Assembly: GCA_902788175.1 (NCBI GenBank)
Contig: CADAJF010000010.1
Location: forward strand, 1-64,000
From: an uncultured Bacteroidia bacterium
GTDB lineage: Bacteria; Bacteroidota; Bacteroidia; Bacteroidales; UBA932
Length of the DNA stretch: 64,000 nt
Direction: 5' to 3'
Part shown: positions 17,072 through 24,608 of the stretch, one piece after another
Layout: each line of letters begins with the position of its first letter
How positions within the stretch are numbered: position 1 is the first letter of the stretch
The notes under the pieces: generated by a model
The model's database searches: none
Told to the model about the DNA's origin: nothing
The model's input: only the letters and a program-made list of their open reading frames with translations
Translations under genes and position numbers: made by a program

Positions 17072-17839
17072 CTAAATTTCTACCTCCAGCGGAATAACGG
17101 TGGACCACCGCCCGGTGCGGAAAGAGATATTGGTGACGGAAAGGTCAATTTGCAGGGGCTGGTCCTCCAGGTCCGGGGCCGTCCAGTCATAACCTGCCTG
17201 CAGCAGGTAATTTCCCAGGGCGAAAGAGCGTACCACGCGGTCCGGCATGGCGATGTCCAGCCACAGCTCTTCCTGCGGGGATTGGCGTGGAAGGCGGACG
17301 CTTCCGCCCCTGTCCAGGCGGCAGGAAAAATCGCCTTCAATGGGTTCCCCGTCCAGCGACAGCCCTTCCACCCGTCCGCGAAGCTCTGTCCAATAGGGCT
17401 CGCCCCAGCCCGGGGGTCCGTCAAAGGTCAGTGACAATTTGCAGAAGTGCTTGTGCAGCTGTACTTTCACCCGCGCCGAGTCCCCGGGCGTTTCCAGCCA
17501 TTCCGTGTGCAGGTACAGGGGCGGACAGTCAAAGCCCCGGGGAATCTGTATGTCCTTTCCCTGGGGAAGGGACGTTCCGGAGAGCGCCAGCATCTGCACG
17601 CCGGACTTGGGCACCATCACCAGGAGGGTGGTGTCGCCGCCCACTTCCATCTGTTCCCTGAAGTTTTCCCCGCTGAAGGAAAGGGAGACGGGCCAGGAGG
17701 GGAGGCCGCTCACCTCTACTGTAAGTGCGCAGGGGCAGTCTGTCCGGTCTTCCTTGACCACGCTGCAGGATGAATAAAGGATCAGGCCCAGAAAGGCCGG
17801 ACAGAGCAGCCCGCTACGCGCATGAAGCCTACTTGCCAT
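17072..17839 (-). CDS. FimB/Mfa2-like lipoprotein
   Basis: A 255-residue predicted lipoprotein: MASRLHARSGLLCPAFLGLILYSSC ends the signal peptide. Straight behind the anchor cysteine comes KEDRTDCPC, resembling the 'DRxxCP' opening of the FimB/Mfa2 fimbrial anchor family, followed by a beta-rich domain (VEVSGLPSWPVSLSFSG, LHKHFCKLSLTFD). Family members cap or anchor fimbriae at the outer membrane, but no fimbrillin gene is here, so only the fold is claimed. The start at 17839 is chosen because the lipobox follows properly. It overlaps the upstream zincin-like lipoprotein gene by 11 nt, so the two are co-expressed. Confidence 0.6.
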   Translation of the reverse strand: MASRLHARSGLLCPAFLGLILYSSCSVVKEDRTDCPCALTVEVSGLPSWPVSLSFSGENFREQMEVGGDTTLLVMVPKSGVQMLALSGTSLPQGKDIQIPRGFDCPPLYLHTEWLETPGDSARVKVQLHKHFCKLSLTFDGPPGWGEPYWTELRGRVEGLSLDGEPIEGDFSCRLDRGGSVRLPRQSPQEELWLDIAMPDRVVRSFALGNYLLQAGYDWTAPDLEDQPLQIDLSVTNISFRTGRWSTVIPLEVEI

Positions 17840-19397
17840 AGCTTCGGAAGGTGTCCCGGAAGGTCTTTTCCCGTTCCGGATACAGGTTGATAAGCTCTTC
17901 CAGCAGGTCTTCCATGCTGGTGACATCCGCGTGCAGGGCACGGAAGATTTCCCCGCGGGACATTCCGCGCTGGTACAGGTAGGTGAAGATGTCCGGCTTG
18001 AACCAGAAGCGGTTTCCGTAGGTGGGGAGGTTGCCGCCGTAGCGGTCCTTATACAGAGTGGCCTGCATGAAGTAGCCCCACATCTCTCCCAGCTCGCAGC
18101 AGCCGCTGCCGTCCCCGCCCGAGCCATAAGGGTCTCCCCCTTGGGTGACGATGGATTTGATGACGTAGTCTATGTAGGGATTCCAGAAACCGTCTCCCAC
18201 CTGGGCATAGTGGCTGGCGTGGGAGAGCTCATGCATGGTGATGGAATAGATGCCCTCATAGTCCTGCTCTTTGGTGCCCAGGGTAATGTCCGGGGCGAAG
18301 AGCTTGACCAGGAAAACATAGGCGCCCAGATAGGTTTGGATGAGCGTATGGCTCAGGAAGGCACCGTGGTGGAGCATGCTGGCGCTGGAGGAAGTGAGAC
18401 CCGGGAAAATCCAGATGCGAAGGTCTGTGGGCGGCTGGGGGATGTCCAGGTCTGTCTCCGTGCAGCGGGAATAGTAGTCATAGGCGGCATTGTTCACCGC
18501 GCAGCGCCGGAAAAGGGAAGCGTCGCTTTCCGTATCCACATGCATGTCAATCCCTTCCGGGCCTCCCTTTCCCAGCGTGCTCACGGACGCGGGTATGATA
18601 ATCCAGTTGAAACCTATGTTAAAACCCTTTTCGTTCTGGAAAACCAGGCGGTAGCGGGGGTTGCCGTTGAAACTCTTATCCATCTTGTAATAGCCGTCCC
18701 GGTTGGTGTAGCAGGAAGCAATTTTCACAAAGACATTGCATACTACCTTCACCCCGGCTACGCCGAAAGGCTTTCCGCCGCTGAACAGCGGGTCTTCGAT
18801 GGTAATGCGCCCTTCCGGGAAGATGGCCTCCGCCTTGGTGGAGGGAATCCAGAGGTCCTGATTGCCGGTGAGACGGAAGGCTTCCTCCTCTACCCGTGCC
18901 CAGTCTATGTCCGTGTCTGCGCGGGTGACGGGGTCATGTTCCGCGATGTAGCACTCGTCCAGCAGCTCATAGTGGATACCGTCCGGGAAAACGAAGCCCT
19001 GCGGTACCACAGCGTACTGCCAGGTGATGGACTCCTCTTCCAGGTCAGGGTCCTGGTAATAGTCTCCTTCCCGCGCAATGCTGTAGTCCATGGGATGGTC
19101 CATCAGGTAAATGTCCTTGGCTTTGAGCCGCTGCAGCTGCGTGTCGTCCTTTGGCAGGAAACGGACATACAGGTCCGTTGCGGTGATATCATAGCGGCCA
19201 GCCTTGGTGGGGTACACCTTGGCAAGGGCCTCCTTCATGTTCTCTACCGTGTAAGGGTCTTCCAACTTTTCTCCCAGCTGGATCATCCCGTGGTAGAGAT
19301 TCTGGTCCGGGGTGCGGGAAGCGTCTCCCGGCCTCTCTTCGCGTTCACATGCTCCCAGCATGAGAAGCGGTACAATCAATAAGACAAATCGCTTCAT
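17829..19397 (-). CDS. Lipoprotein with HExxH zinc-metallopeptidase motif
   Basis: A 522-residue predicted lipoprotein (MKRFVLLIVPLLMLGAC, Cys17). The C-terminal third has ITMHELSHASHY, an HExxH motif at residues 389-393, and GEMWGYFMQ at 437-445, whose glutamate could be the third zinc ligand of a gluzincin. Residues 200-270 include a small beta domain (GVKVVCNVFV...GYYKMD) like the peptidase-associated or carboxypeptidase regulatory folds. I do not recognise the family. It likely sits on the outer membrane and forms a two-gene unit with the FimB/Mfa2-like lipoprotein behind it. The upstream region shows only a weak -7 box (AGCTTTG, 19421-19428). Confidence 0.7.
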   Translation of the reverse strand: MKRFVLLIVPLLMLGACEREERPGDASRTPDQNLYHGMIQLGEKLEDPYTVENMKEALAKVYPTKAGRYDITATDLYVRFLPKDDTQLQRLKAKDIYLMDHPMDYSIAREGDYYQDPDLEEESITWQYAVVPQGFVFPDGIHYELLDECYIAEHDPVTRADTDIDWARVEEEAFRLTGNQDLWIPSTKAEAIFPEGRITIEDPLFSGGKPFGVAGVKVVCNVFVKIASCYTNRDGYYKMDKSFNGNPRYRLVFQNEKGFNIGFNWIIIPASVSTLGKGGPEGIDMHVDTESDASLFRRCAVNNAAYDYYSRCTETDLDIPQPPTDLRIWIFPGLTSSSASMLHHGAFLSHTLIQTYLGAYVFLVKLFAPDITLGTKEQDYEGIYSITMHELSHASHYAQVGDGFWNPYIDYVIKSIVTQGGDPYGSGGDGSGCCELGEMWGYFMQATLYKDRYGGNLPTYGNRFWFKPDIFTYLYQRGMSRGEIFRALHADVTSMEDLLEELINLYPEREKTFRDTFRSYGK

Positions 19398-19622
19398 AGT
19401 GCATCAGTTTTGTTCCACTGCAAAGCTGGGAAAACTTATCCGTGTAAAGAAAAAAGAAACGTTTAATTGCAAAATCGGCAATGGGCGCTCTTCAGCGGCC
19501 GATTTTTGAAGTCGCCAAAACGGATAAATGCGTCAAAACCGCTTTGCGGAGGGTGGAAAATCGGCCCTGGAGGAGCCTATGACCGGGAAAAGCCGTTTTT
19601 TGCGCGGGTGCAAAAATATGAG

Positions 19623-19630
19623 TATATTTG
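19623..19630 (+). promoter_or_regulatory. -7 box TATATTTG for typA
   Basis: A perfect TAnnTTTG box 23 nt before the typA ATG. Confidence 0.65.
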
Positions 19631-19653
19631 CAAGTTTTTTCGACAGACGTATT

Positions 19654-21459
19654 ATGCAGGAAATCAGAAACATCGCCATTATAGCCCACGTGGACCACGG
19701 CAAAACCACGCTGGTGGACCGGATGATTTACCAGGCCAACCTGGTACGCCGCCCGGAAGACCTTGGCAACCTTATCCTGGACAACAATGACCTTGAACGC
19801 GAGCGGGGCATCACCATCCTCGCCAAGAACGTCTCGGTAACTTATAAAGGAGTCAAAATCAATATTATAGACACTCCCGGCCACAGTGACTTCGGCGGAG
19901 AGGTAGAGCGCGTCCTGAATATGGCCGACGGCGTGCTCCTGCTGGTAGATGCCTTCGAAGGCTGCATGCCGCAGACGCGTTTCGTCCTGAACAAGGCCAT
20001 CGAGATGGGGAAAAAGCCCATTGTGGTCATCAACAAGGTGGACAAGCCCAACTGCCGCCCGGACGAGGTACAGGAAGAAGTCTTCGACCTCATGTTCAAC
20101 CTGGGCGCCAACGAGGACCAGCTGGAATTCAAAACTATCTACGGCAGTGCCAAGCAAGGGTGGATGTCGCTGGACTGGAAAAAGCCCTGCGGTGATATCA
20201 CGGCCCTGCTGGATACCATTCTGGAAGAGATTCCCGCCCCTCAGGTGAAGGAAGGAACGCCGCAGATGCTGGTTTCCTCCCTGGAGTACAGTCCCTATGT
20301 GGGCCGGATCGCCGTGGGACGCATCACCCGCGGAACCCTCAAAACCGGCATGCCGGTAAGCCTTTGCAAGCGCTACGATATCATCGACAAGAGCAAAATC
20401 AAGCAGCTGATGGTCTTTGAGGGCCTGGGCAAGGCCAACGTGGAAGAGGTCCAGTGCGGGGATATTTGCGCCGTAGTGGGCATAGAGGGCTTCGAAATCG
20501 GCGACACCATCGCCGACATCGAGCATCCCGAGCCCCTGCCGCCCATCGCCGTGGACGAGCCCACCATGAGCATGCTCTTCCTTATCAACAATTCGCCTTT
20601 CTTCGGCAAGGACGGCAAATTTGTGACGTCGCGTCATATCAAGGAGCGCCTGGAGAAGGAGCTGGAAAAGAACCTTGCGCTACGTGTCAAGCCCGGTATC
20701 AACGCCGACAGTTTTGTAGTGTACGGCCGAGGCGTGCTGCACCTGTCGGTGCTGATAGAGACCATGCGCCGCGAAGGCTTTGAACTGCAGGTGGGGCAGC
20801 CCAAGGTGCTGGACAAGACCATCGGCGGGAAACGCTGCGAGCCTATTGAGGAGCTTTCCATCGAGGTGCCGGAGCAGTTTGTGGGCGCGGCTATAGAACT
20901 TTCCACCCGCAGGAAGGGTGCCCTGGTGCGCATGGAGCCCCGCGGAGACCGTACGCTGCTGGAGTTCGAGATCCCCACCCGCGGCCTCATGGGCCTACGC
21001 TCGAACCTTCTTACCGCTACGCAAGGAGAGGCTGTTGTGGCCCATCGTTTCAAGGATTACCAGCCCTACAAAGGGGATATCGAGATGCGTACCAACGGTT
21101 CCCTGGTGTCGCTGGAAACGGGAGAGGCCATCGCTTATTCCATGAACAAGCTGCTGGACCGCGGCCGATTCTTTGTGGAACCCGGCGAGGAGATTTACGG
21201 CGGCCAGGTGGTGGGCGAGCACACCCGCGAGCGTGACCTGAACATCAATATCTGCAAGACCAAGAAGCTTACCAACGTGCGGGCTTCCGGCTCAGACGAG
21301 AAGGTGGCGCTCCCTCCGGCTATCAAGTTTTCACTGGAAGAGGCGCTGGAATATATCCAGGAAGATGAAATGGTGGAGATTACGCCCCACCACATGCGCA
21401 TGCGCAAGATTCAGCTGGATCCCCTGGACAGAAAGAGAAATTCCGCCACGGAAGATTGA
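19654..21459 (+). CDS. typA: Ribosome-associated translational GTPase TypA/BipA
   Basis: A 601-residue protein starting MQEIRNIAIIAHVDHGKTTL (P-loop), then the switch region RERGITILAKN, DTPGHSDFGGEVER, NKVDKPN, the beta-barrel domain, two EF-G-like domains and the BipA C-terminal domain (ALEYIQEDEMVEITP). These are diagnostic of TypA/BipA, which binds 70S ribosomes and acts under cold or stress and in 50S assembly. The reading frame is open further upstream, but ATG at 19654 gives the family N-terminus and lies behind the -7 box. Confidence 0.97.
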   Translation: MQEIRNIAIIAHVDHGKTTLVDRMIYQANLVRRPEDLGNLILDNNDLERERGITILAKNVSVTYKGVKINIIDTPGHSDFGGEVERVLNMADGVLLLVDAFEGCMPQTRFVLNKAIEMGKKPIVVINKVDKPNCRPDEVQEEVFDLMFNLGANEDQLEFKTIYGSAKQGWMSLDWKKPCGDITALLDTILEEIPAPQVKEGTPQMLVSSLEYSPYVGRIAVGRITRGTLKTGMPVSLCKRYDIIDKSKIKQLMVFEGLGKANVEEVQCGDICAVVGIEGFEIGDTIADIEHPEPLPPIAVDEPTMSMLFLINNSPFFGKDGKFVTSRHIKERLEKELEKNLALRVKPGINADSFVVYGRGVLHLSVLIETMRREGFELQVGQPKVLDKTIGGKRCEPIEELSIEVPEQFVGAAIELSTRRKGALVRMEPRGDRTLLEFEIPTRGLMGLRSNLLTATQGEAVVAHRFKDYQPYKGDIEMRTNGSLVSLETGEAIAYSMNKLLDRGRFFVEPGEEIYGGQVVGEHTRERDLNINICKTKKLTNVRASGSDEKVALPPAIKFSLEEALEYIQEDEMVEITPHHMRMRKIQLDPLDRKRNSATED

Positions 21460-21477
21460 TTTTCAGAAAAAAATTTG

Positions 21478-21485
21478 TATCTTTG
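21478..21485 (+). promoter_or_regulatory. -7 box TATCTTTG for the DUF177-rpmF operon
   Basis: A perfect TAnnTTTG box 25 nt before the ATG at 21511. Confidence 0.65.
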
Positions 21486-21510
21486 CACCCCTTAATCGGT
21501 TTTTGTGGAG

Positions 21511-21990
21511 ATGAAAACATTTGTCATACCGCTGAACGGTTGGGCTGCAGGAGAGCGCAAGTTTGCCTTTCACGCAGGTTTAGAGTTCTTTCAACAGTTT
21601 GACAACACGGAAATCCTGGACGCCGGAGTAAACGTGGAAGTTACGGTGGTCAAAGATGGCCGGAACAAGGTGGAGGGGAGTCTCCACCTGGAGGGTACCG
21701 TTACCGTACCCTGTGACCGCTGCCTGGACCCTGTTACCCTTCCCGTGGAAAGCACCCCCTCCGAAACCCTCACCCCGGGCGGGACAGAGGTAGATTGGGA
21801 CCTGAGCCAGGCGGTGTATGACTTTGTCTGTCTGTCACTGCCCCTGCAAAGGTCGCATCCGGAAGGAGCGTGTGACCCCGATACCGTCCGTTTCCTGAGT
21901 CGCGGGGAGCGTGGGAACGAGGAGGCTGGGACTGCAACTGAAGTGAACAGCCCGTTCGCCGCCCTGAAAGGACTTTTAGACAGTAAATAA
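21511..21990 (+). CDS. DUF177 (YceD-type) protein upstream of rpmF
   Basis: A 159-residue protein with the DUF177 hallmark VPCDRCLDPV (CxxC) in the middle and the acidic block TEVDWDLSQAVYDFVCLSLPL. YceD/DUF177 genes lie in front of rpmF in most bacteria and are linked to 23S rRNA or 50S biogenesis. ATG at 21511 follows a GTG at 21505 in frame; the ATG is preferred. rpmF follows after 19 nt. Confidence 0.88.
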   Translation: MKTFVIPLNGWAAGERKFAFHAGLEFFQQFDNTEILDAGVNVEVTVVKDGRNKVEGSLHLEGTVTVPCDRCLDPVTLPVESTPSETLTPGGTEVDWDLSQAVYDFVCLSLPLQRSHPEGACDPDTVRFLSRGERGNEEAGTATEVNSPFAALKGLLDSK

Positions 21991-22009
21991 ACAATTAAAA
22001 ATATAAACA

Positions 22010-22192
22010 ATGGCACATCCGAAACATAAAATCTCCAAGCAGAGAAGAGACAAGCGTCGCACGCACGACTTTGCTCCCGTCCCCACGCTGAGCGTCTGCC
22101 CCAACTGCGGCGCCACCGTGATGTATCACCGCGTTTGCCCCGAGTGCGGCTTCTATCGCGGTCGTCAGATCATCGAAAAGAGCGCCGAGTAA
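22010..22192 (+). CDS. rpmF: Large ribosomal subunit protein bL32
   Basis: A 60-residue basic protein starting MAHPKHKISKQRRDKRRTH, with CPNCG and CPECG forming the zinc ribbon (four cysteines), so the zinc-binding form of L32. It pairs with the DUF177 gene ahead. No convincing long terminator was found in the 48 nt before tRNA-Arg; a small GCGCTCC/GGAGCGC palindrome lies at 22214-22229. Confidence 0.96.
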   Translation: MAHPKHKISKQRRDKRRTHDFAPVPTLSVCPNCGATVMYHRVCPECGFYRGRQIIEKSAE

Positions 22193-22240
22193 TCAGCGCT
22201 TTTTTAGTCCCCCGCGCTCCCCGGAGCGCTCGGTATTGAT

Positions 22241-22312
22241 GGCCCGGTAGTTCAACGGATAGAACGGAAGTTTCCTAAACTTTAAATAGAGGTTCGATTC
22301 CCCTCCGGGCTA
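22241..22312 (+). tRNA. tRNA-Arg, anticodon CCU, integration site of a genomic island
   Basis: A full cloverleaf: acceptor GGCCCGG/CCGGGCT, D-arm GTTCAACGGATAGAAC, anticodon loop TTCCTAA (CCT), T-arm with GGTTCGATTCC, discriminator A, no encoded CCA. The last 51 bases of the gene plus one more base (22262-22313) recur perfectly at 26137-26188, so the tRNA is the left attachment site of an inserted element. Confidence 0.94.
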
Positions 22313-22313
22313 C
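22262..22313 (+). repeat. attL: 52-bp tRNA-Arg 3' segment
   Basis: Identical over 52 bases to 26137-26188. It starts in the D-arm (GAACGG) and runs to the tRNA end (GGGCTAC). Matching stops sharply at both edges. This is the classic footprint of a tyrosine integrase acting at a tRNA 3' end. Confidence 0.9.
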
Positions 22314-22354
22314 GAAAAAAGGATTGGCAGACGCCAATCCTTTTTTCGTAGCCC
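22307..22354 (+). terminator. 22-bp perfect palindrome, tRNA terminator
   Basis: GGGCTACGAAAAAAGGATTGGC (22307-22328, first arm; named here by ends only) pairs perfectly with 22333-22354 around AGAC. The inner part, with its T run, is a strong terminator; the outer seven pairs reuse the tRNA 3' strand. It is the first sequence inside the left edge of the island. Confidence 0.8.
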
Positions 22355-22444
22355 AATAGTCTTCGACTCACTGGGGGCCTAATCCCCCAGACCCCCTGGG
22401 TCGCTTCGCTCCGAAATAAGGCCGGCCGGAGGAGAAAGCCGACT
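22355..22444. repeat. REP-like GC-rich spacer at the island's left edge
   Basis: The 90 bases after the palindrome carry a TGGGGG...CCCCCA hairpin (about 22372-22389) and CGCTTCGCTCCG, similar to the CCGCTTCGCT element inside the E2 gene (56271-56383). No gene fits here. Interpretation as a repetitive palindromic element is tentative. Confidence 0.4.
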
Positions 22445-23086
22445 CTACAGGGCAAATCCCGCGTGCGCTCCAATGGTGGGGCCGATGCTGAGGCCGATGA
22501 AGAAGTTGGACTTGCCCCACAAATGGAACGCAATGCCCGGTTGCCAGGACCCCCAGAACTTCCAGTCTCCGGGCAGGACAGGAAATACAGGTTCCGCTCC
22601 TGGGGATCGCACAACGCCGTTTTCCATATAGTAGTCGCTCATCTTGTAGACGCAGCGCGCTCCGAGCAGGATATCGCTGTACAGGGAGAAATTCTTTCTG
22701 TGCCCTAAAGGAATATAGTGCCGATGGTAGGCAACTATATTGAAGCGCTGCCCTGTGAAATGGGCCTCGGGGCCGAAGATGAAGAACCTTTGTCCCCATC
22801 CTATGCCCAGTCCGAACACTTTGTTCTGACTGGTGCGGACTCCGCCTGTAAGGATGAGGGATCCGTCCAGAAACTCTGCGTTGGCACGAAGACTGAATTC
22901 CGGTTTCCACCCCTTTTGCCCTTCCTTGGAGAGATGGGCCTTCACGCTGCTGAAATAATCGGAAACCAGAAAACGGGGCTGTTCAAAATTGAGCTTGTCT
23001 CCCTTTGCGGCGGTGGTATCGGCCTCCTGCGCGGCGGCGGAAATGGAGAACAGGATGGATAATATGGTGATTGTCAAGTGCTTCAT
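22445..23086 (-). CDS. Secreted beta-barrel-like outer-membrane protein, unknown
   Basis: A 213-residue protein with a clear signal peptide (MKHLTITILSILFSISAAAQ). The rest alternates short hydrophobic and polar stretches with many glycines and aromatics (SLILTGGVRTSQNKVFGLGIGWGQRFFIF) and ends in Leu after ...GAHAGFAL, as in small outer-membrane beta-barrels. I do not recognise the family. It is the last gene of the sigma factor operon, 4 nt behind the secreted 147-residue protein. The frame is open upstream to 23218, but the signal peptide fixes the start at 23086. Confidence 0.65.
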   Translation of the reverse strand: MKHLTITILSILFSISAAAQEADTTAAKGDKLNFEQPRFLVSDYFSSVKAHLSKEGQKGWKPEFSLRANAEFLDGSLILTGGVRTSQNKVFGLGIGWGQRFFIFGPEAHFTGQRFNIVAYHRHYIPLGHRKNFSLYSDILLGARCVYKMSDYYMENGVVRSPGAEPVFPVLPGDWKFWGSWQPGIAFHLWGKSNFFIGLSIGPTIGAHAGFAL

Positions 23087-23090
23087 GGGA

Positions 23091-23534
23091 CTATTGTTTT
23101 TCAAACATGGAACGTAAGTCATCAAGGGTGGCGCTGCCCTCCAGATAAAGGATGGTAATGATCCAGGCGGCTCCGACGGGTCTGGCCTGGTAGCAAAGAT
23201 AGCGGCGTACCCGTGCAAAGGGAGCGGGCTGTATCAAGGCGTATGTCAAGAGTTTGCCCGTCATTTCCGTTTCGGCCGATTGTGCTTCGGCTGCATCGGC
23301 CTGAATCAACTCCGCCACTTCTAAGGCAGTCTTCTCATCGACCTGGAACTGAACACTATGGTAATAATCCAATTTATAAGTGGCCATGCTTTCGCCGCGA
23401 GCCTGAGTGATTACCATCCGTTTTGTAGGAACAATCTTCCCTTTGAAGACGGGATAGCAGTTCAGCCCCCGCTGGGCAAAGGCCGCCCCAGAAAACAGGA
23501 GCAAGGCCATTATGCACAACAATAACCTTTTCAT
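23091..23534 (-). CDS. Small secreted protein in ECF sigma operon (DUF6108-like?)
   Basis: A 147-residue protein with signal peptide MKRLLLCIMALLLFSGAAFA, then QRGLNCYPVFKGKIVPTKRMVITQ. The layout (short secreted protein, conserved 'F.GK..P...MV.T...G' segment, then 'K..YY.SV.F') resembles Bacteroides proteins of the DUF6108 type that travel with sigma factor genes; this family name is from memory and uncertain. It overlaps the anti-sigma-like gene by 4 nt. Confidence 0.55.
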   Translation of the reverse strand: MKRLLLCIMALLLFSGAAFAQRGLNCYPVFKGKIVPTKRMVITQARGESMATYKLDYYHSVQFQVDEKTALEVAELIQADAAEAQSAETEMTGKLLTYALIQPAPFARVRRYLCYQARPVGAAWIITILYLEGSATLDDLRSMFEKQ

Positions 23535-23953
23535 CGCTCGAACATTTCGAATAAGTTAATTTCGGCAGGAGAACCGCCGCCAAAGAAATCGGCAAGGGAT
23601 GACGCGACTGATGCCATAACCTGCTGATTGTCGGTGGTTTTCTCCCCATATGAGTAACAGACATAGAGCTCTTCACCTGTTTGGGTCCCGCTATTCCTGA
23701 TGGTAAAGCCGATGGCAACGACAGCGGCGATACTGGCGGCAGCGGCAAACACAGGGATGAGGCGGATGGTATTTGCTCTCCGGGCCTTTTTCTCTTTGCC
23801 GATGGAGAGATAACCCAAAACGCCCCTGAGTTCATCGAACTCAGGATCGTCCGCCCGTGCAACATACCGGGCCAGTTCCCACTCCTCTTTGGAAGTGGTT
23901 TCGGCATCCCAGTACCGCTGCATAAGGTCCAAGTATTTTTCTTTATCTGTCAT
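23531..23953 (-). CDS. Probable transmembrane anti-sigma factor
   Basis: A 140-residue protein. The N-terminal half is charged and helical (MTDKEKYLDLMQRYWDAETTSKEEWELARYV), typical of the cytoplasmic sigma-binding part. One membrane helix follows at about 84-104 (LIPVFAAAASIAAVVAIGF), then a short periplasmic tail. Position straight after, and overlapping by 11 nt, the ECF sigma gene supports an anti-sigma role. It has no visible zinc motif. Confidence 0.68.
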   Translation of the reverse strand: MTDKEKYLDLMQRYWDAETTSKEEWELARYVARADDPEFDELRGVLGYLSIGKEKKARRANTIRLIPVFAAAASIAAVVAIGFTIRNSGTQTGEELYVCYSYGEKTTDNQQVMASVASSLADFFGGGSPAEINLFEMFER

Positions 23954-24419
23954 CTTTCAAAGCGTCTCTAAGTGTTTTGCGGGCGCGGGAGAGTTGCATC
24001 CTTACTGCCGTCGCGTTCATTCCCAACTCCGCCGCTATCTCTTCCAGGGTTCGTCCTCCGTATTCTTTCTCCTCCAGTATGTATCGTTGTGTGTCTGTTA
24101 ACTCCGCTTGAATCTTATCCTTCATCTGGGCGAAGGCCCGTTCTTTTTCCTGCGTATCGGAACTGTCATCAGCATAGTCCCTTTCCAAGGGAACTGACCG
24201 GACTCGTCGGCGTTCATTCAGGCTGGCATTCCGGACCGTCCGGGTGAGCAGCGCTTCGGCTTCCTTTTCCGACTGCAGCGGATACTGCCGGCGCCAGAGC
24301 CTCACGAAGCTGTCCTGCAGGATATCCTCCGCGCCATCGGCATCCGGCAAGATCCTGCCGGAAACCCTTTTAAGCTTCTGCCGAAGCCGAATGAACGCAT
24401 CTGTCAGGTAATCAGCCAA
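23943..24419 (-). CDS. ECF-type RNA polymerase sigma factor
   Basis: A 158-residue sigma-70 family protein. Region 2 is visible as DAFIRLRQKLKRVSG...DGAEDILQDSFVRLWRR (the DxxQ[ED]xFxRLW signature), and region 4 as LTDTQRYILEEKEYGGRTLEEIAAELGMNATAVRMQLSRARKTL. It is the first gene of a four-gene operon: sigma, anti-sigma, secreted protein, barrel-like protein. It probably directs its own operon. No TAnnTTTG box was found in the AT-rich 189-nt gap upstream, as expected if an ECF promoter is used. Confidence 0.9.
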   Translation of the reverse strand: MADYLTDAFIRLRQKLKRVSGRILPDADGAEDILQDSFVRLWRRQYPLQSEKEAEALLTRTVRNASLNERRRVRSVPLERDYADDSSDTQEKERAFAQMKDKIQAELTDTQRYILEEKEYGGRTLEEIAAELGMNATAVRMQLSRARKTLRDALKDDR

Positions 24420-24608
24420 TGCTGTGGTTATTTCACATTCTCTCTATGTCGTCTATCTATATAACACACGACCACTAAGAATGTAACATAGATTCACTGT
24501 ACTTCTTTGTATATAACTCAGCCAAAATGGGCTATTGCTGTTGGTTTTGGCTGAATTTCAAAATGTTGATTAGGCATTATTGTTATGCAGCAAGATAAAT
24601 GCAACCAT

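Noticed and set aside
17931..19382. 483-residue plus-strand frame opposite the zincin-like lipoprotein
   Set aside because: The minus-strand frame has a lipobox, HExxH motif and a coupled partner gene; the plus frame has none of these.
22368..22910. 180-residue minus-strand frame overlapping the barrel-like gene
   Set aside because: Its Pro/Arg/Ser-rich product lacks a signal or motif; the overlapping frame has a signal peptide and fits the operon.
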